Positions 5,902 to 7,587 of a stretch of 7,587 nt of DNA are shown piece by piece. The stretch is from Chloroflexota bacterium. Lineage in GTDB: Bacteria; Chloroflexota; Anaerolineae; Aggregatilineales; UBA3940. The notes below the pieces were generated by a model, which saw nothing but the letters and a program-made list of their open reading frames with translations, ran no database searches and had not been told where the DNA came from. The stretch covers positions 1 to 7,587 of the forward strand of contig JAADYZ010000563.1 of the NCBI GenBank assembly GCA_010092775.1, written 5' to 3'. A program made the position numbers and the translations under genes. Each line of letters starts with the position of its first letter. Position 1 is the stretch's first letter.

Positions 5902-7587
5902 TTATTCGCAGGTGTAGCGCAGAGCTGCCACAAGAGTTGATCCGTCGTCTGCCAGTACATCAATGCGGTGGCAAGGCAAGTTGGATTGAATGTCGAATTC
6001 TGCCGGATTGAAATAAACGGTACGGCCATCCTGTGTCAGGGTGATCGATGAAGCCCAGGGCCAACGCAGCGCAGCGTCGGGTTGGCTGGCCAACCCGACC
6101 AGCCAAAGTGGGCCAGTCACACTGATCTGGAGGGGGGGAGGAAGGTCTAGTTCAACGTTTCCGGACCAGCTTGCTTCGATCATCAGTGTGGACCGTTCAC
6201 CTGTGCCATCCTCAATGTTCAAATCGACGGCTGGCCCTGTGTTGCGGAGCGCCAACCCCAGCGGACCCGCCTCGCTCTGTTCGATCCGAATCGGTAGGTC
6301 GGGGCGGATTTCTAGGTCACCTTGGTATTCACCTTCCAGGCGGCGAAGCGGCGATCGTGTGACCAAGGTCGTGAGATCCGCGTTGATCCAATCATCTTGC
6401 TCAGCAGAACCCATCACCATGTCATTAAGGACGGCCCCACAATCGTCGGCCCCATTGATCAAAAAAGCATACAGGACCAGCTCATCGTCGTAGAGTATGC
6501 GCTGGCAGCGATCGTTATCCTGGGTGATCAAATCGACCTGGGTTAGATCGATCCGAGAGTCGTCTATCGATCGACCCATAGCTGGGATCGGTTGCAGGGT
6601 GGTGCTGGCCTGATCGACACGAGCGGCTGAGATGCCGATGATCAAGCCCAGGCCCGCGATCAGAGCGACCCATGCCGGTGAATTCATGCCCGCCCACCTG
6701 AGGGTCTGACGCGGCTCTTTAACCCAAGCGGGAATGGAGGCGATGACCTGCCACAGACCGCGGGCCATCAGGCCCACCACCAGCAGTACCGGCACAATCC
6801 AGAGACGGGCGAACAGCACCCCCGGGTAGGTTGAGAGGCCAGTGTAGAAGGGGGTTAGCAGCAGCGGCCCGCCCAGCATCCCAAACATGAAGATGAAGCG
6901 GCGGCGCGGCTCCCCGGCCATCGTGAGAAAGCCGATCATCGACAAGGGGAGGATCATCACGAGACTGCCAAATGACCGGACAGCGGTGCTTACCGTACTC
7001 AGAGTGGCCGAGAGATTGTCTGTGACATGGCTTGAGAAGGTCCAGTCGGGTGGGATGGGTTGGGGCAGCACCGTCAATTCTGGCCAGGGCAGGAGTTGGG
7101 CCAGCAAAGTCAGACCCAGGATCGGAGCTGTCCCTGCGACCAAGGTCCACCAGGTTTCCGCTTTGAGCGGGCGTTGAGCCATCAGCCAGACCAACGCCAA
7201 AGCAACCAGCATGTAGATGCGTCCGACTGTGTGCGTCAATACCAAGGTGGTTGAAACTAGCAGCATGATCCAGGGATTGATCTGCCGCCGAAACAGCAGG
7301 TGCCCCCACAGCAGCATCGCCAGGCCCAGCGTGATATTGCCCGGCACTGCGTAGTGCAGCCCTTGATTAGGGAAGATAAAGCCGGTCAGCAGCAGCAGGG
7401 TTAGCCCGGTGGGGCCGGGGCCCCAAATGGCCATGAGGAGCGCGACCACCCCGGCGGAGATAACCACCAGACCCAGACCCGACACCAAGGTATAGGCATC
7501 CACCCAGCCGGTGGTGATCTGCCGCGCCGCCGTGATTGCCGCCGCATGAAGCGGATTGTAGAAGACCAGCATCCGGTGATATTGACG
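5902..7587 (-). CDS. Polytopic membrane protein with large C-terminal extracytoplasmic domain, partial (5' end beyond the window)
   Basis: The frame is open to the right edge. The first Met in view (7572) is preceded by in-frame codons RQYHR without a stop, so the true N-terminus is probably outside. From that Met there are 556 residues. About nine or ten membrane segments lie near 26-50, 55-67, 78-94, 99-113, 115-132, 142-162, 201-218, 226-243, 252-271 and 299-318. A soluble tail of about 235 residues follows (about 320-556), with four Cys (356, 378, 534, 555), acidic stretches and beta-rich segments. The opening LVFYNPLHAAAI and the helix layout are reminiscent of GT-C/GT-39-like membrane glycosyltransferases, but the diagnostic acidic N-terminal loop is not visible, so the activity is unassigned. 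It lies 73 bases before the ParB-like gene on the same strand. I do not recognise a gene name. Confidence 0.78.
   Translation of the reverse strand, partial: RQYHRMLVFYNPLHAAAITAARQITTGWVDAYTLVSGLGLVVISAGVVALLMAIWGPGPTGLTLLLLTGFIFPNQGLHYAVPGNITLGLAMLLWGHLLFRRQINPWIMLLVSTTLVLTHTVGRIYMLVALALVWLMAQRPLKAETWWTLVAGTAPILGLTLLAQLLPWPELTVLPQPIPPDWTFSSHVTDNLSATLSTVSTAVRSFGSLVMILPLSMIGFLTMAGEPRRRFIFMFGMLGGPLLLTPFYTGLSTYPGVLFARLWIVPVLLVVGLMARGLWQVIASIPAWVKEPRQTLRWAGMNSPAWVALIAGLGLIIGISAARVDQASTTLQPIPAMGRSIDDSRIDLTQVDLITQDNDRCQRILYDDELVLYAFLINGADDCGAVLNDMVMGSAEQDDWINADLTTLVTRSPLRRLEGEYQGDLEIRPDLPIRIEQSEAGPLGLALRNTGPAVDLNIEDGTGERSTLMIEASWSGNVELDLPPPLQISVTGPLWLVGLASQPDAALRWPWASSITLTQDGRTVYFNPAEFDIQSNLPCHRIDVLADDGSTLVAALRYTCE

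Noticed and set aside
6719..7309. Minus-strand open frame of 196 codons overlapping the membrane protein
   Set aside because: It is a frame-shifted reading of the same strand, rich in Ala/Gly/Asp/His/Pro as expected of a GC-rich shadow. The overlapping frame has well-formed membrane helices.
4838..7587. Defence or mobile-element island built from the ParB-like and membrane genes
   Set aside because: No nuclease, recombinase, toxin or repeat boundary is visible, base composition matches the rest of the window, and relatives of the ParB-like protein seem to be ordinary chromosomal genes.

Overview
The window looks like ordinary chromosomal DNA of moderately high GC from a free-living bacterium, most likely a Chloroflexota (Anaerolineae-like) lineage. 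That guess rests on the ParB-like/DUF4032-like protein, which I associate mainly with Chloroflexota and Actinomycetota, and on the large membrane protein of the glycosyltransferase-39-like style common in Anaerolineae. No 16S or other marker gene is present, so the placement is inference.

Layout, left to right. (1) Positions 1-588, minus strand: the N-terminal part of an exported c-type cytochrome with at least two CxxCH haem sites, cut by the left edge. (2) Positions 589-804: an AT-richer divergent promoter region holding a perfect 12-bp palindrome, candidate promoters in both directions, a short tandem repeat and a small hairpin just before the first transporter gene. (3) Positions 805-4788, plus strand: a compact four-gene ABC importer operon in the order ATPase, permease, permease, lipoprotein (potA-potB-potC-potD), the same order as the E. 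coli spermidine/putrescine operon. It ends in a strong intrinsic terminator at 4818-4856. (4) Positions 4838-5827, minus strand: a 329-residue protein with a ParB/sulfiredoxin-like DGNHR motif, convergent with potD; its last codons lie inside the terminator of the pot operon. (5) Positions 5902-7587, minus strand: a large polytopic membrane protein with a C-terminal domain of about 235 residues that is probably outside the membrane, cut by the right edge. It lies 73 bases upstream of the ParB-like gene on the same strand and could be co-transcribed with it.

How the genes work together: the Pot proteins form one complete importer. PotD captures a polyamine-like ligand outside the membrane, PotB and PotC form the channel and PotA hydrolyses ATP. 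Nothing in the sequence ties the cytochrome or the two right-hand genes to polyamine transport. I found no tRNA, rRNA, CRISPR array, insertion sequence, phage gene or toxin-antitoxin pair, and no evidence of a new multi-gene system. The points most worth a second look are substitutions in the PotD ligand pocket, the uncharacterised ParB-like protein, the unassigned C-terminal domain of the membrane protein, and the regulatory structures at 610-621 and 761-786.
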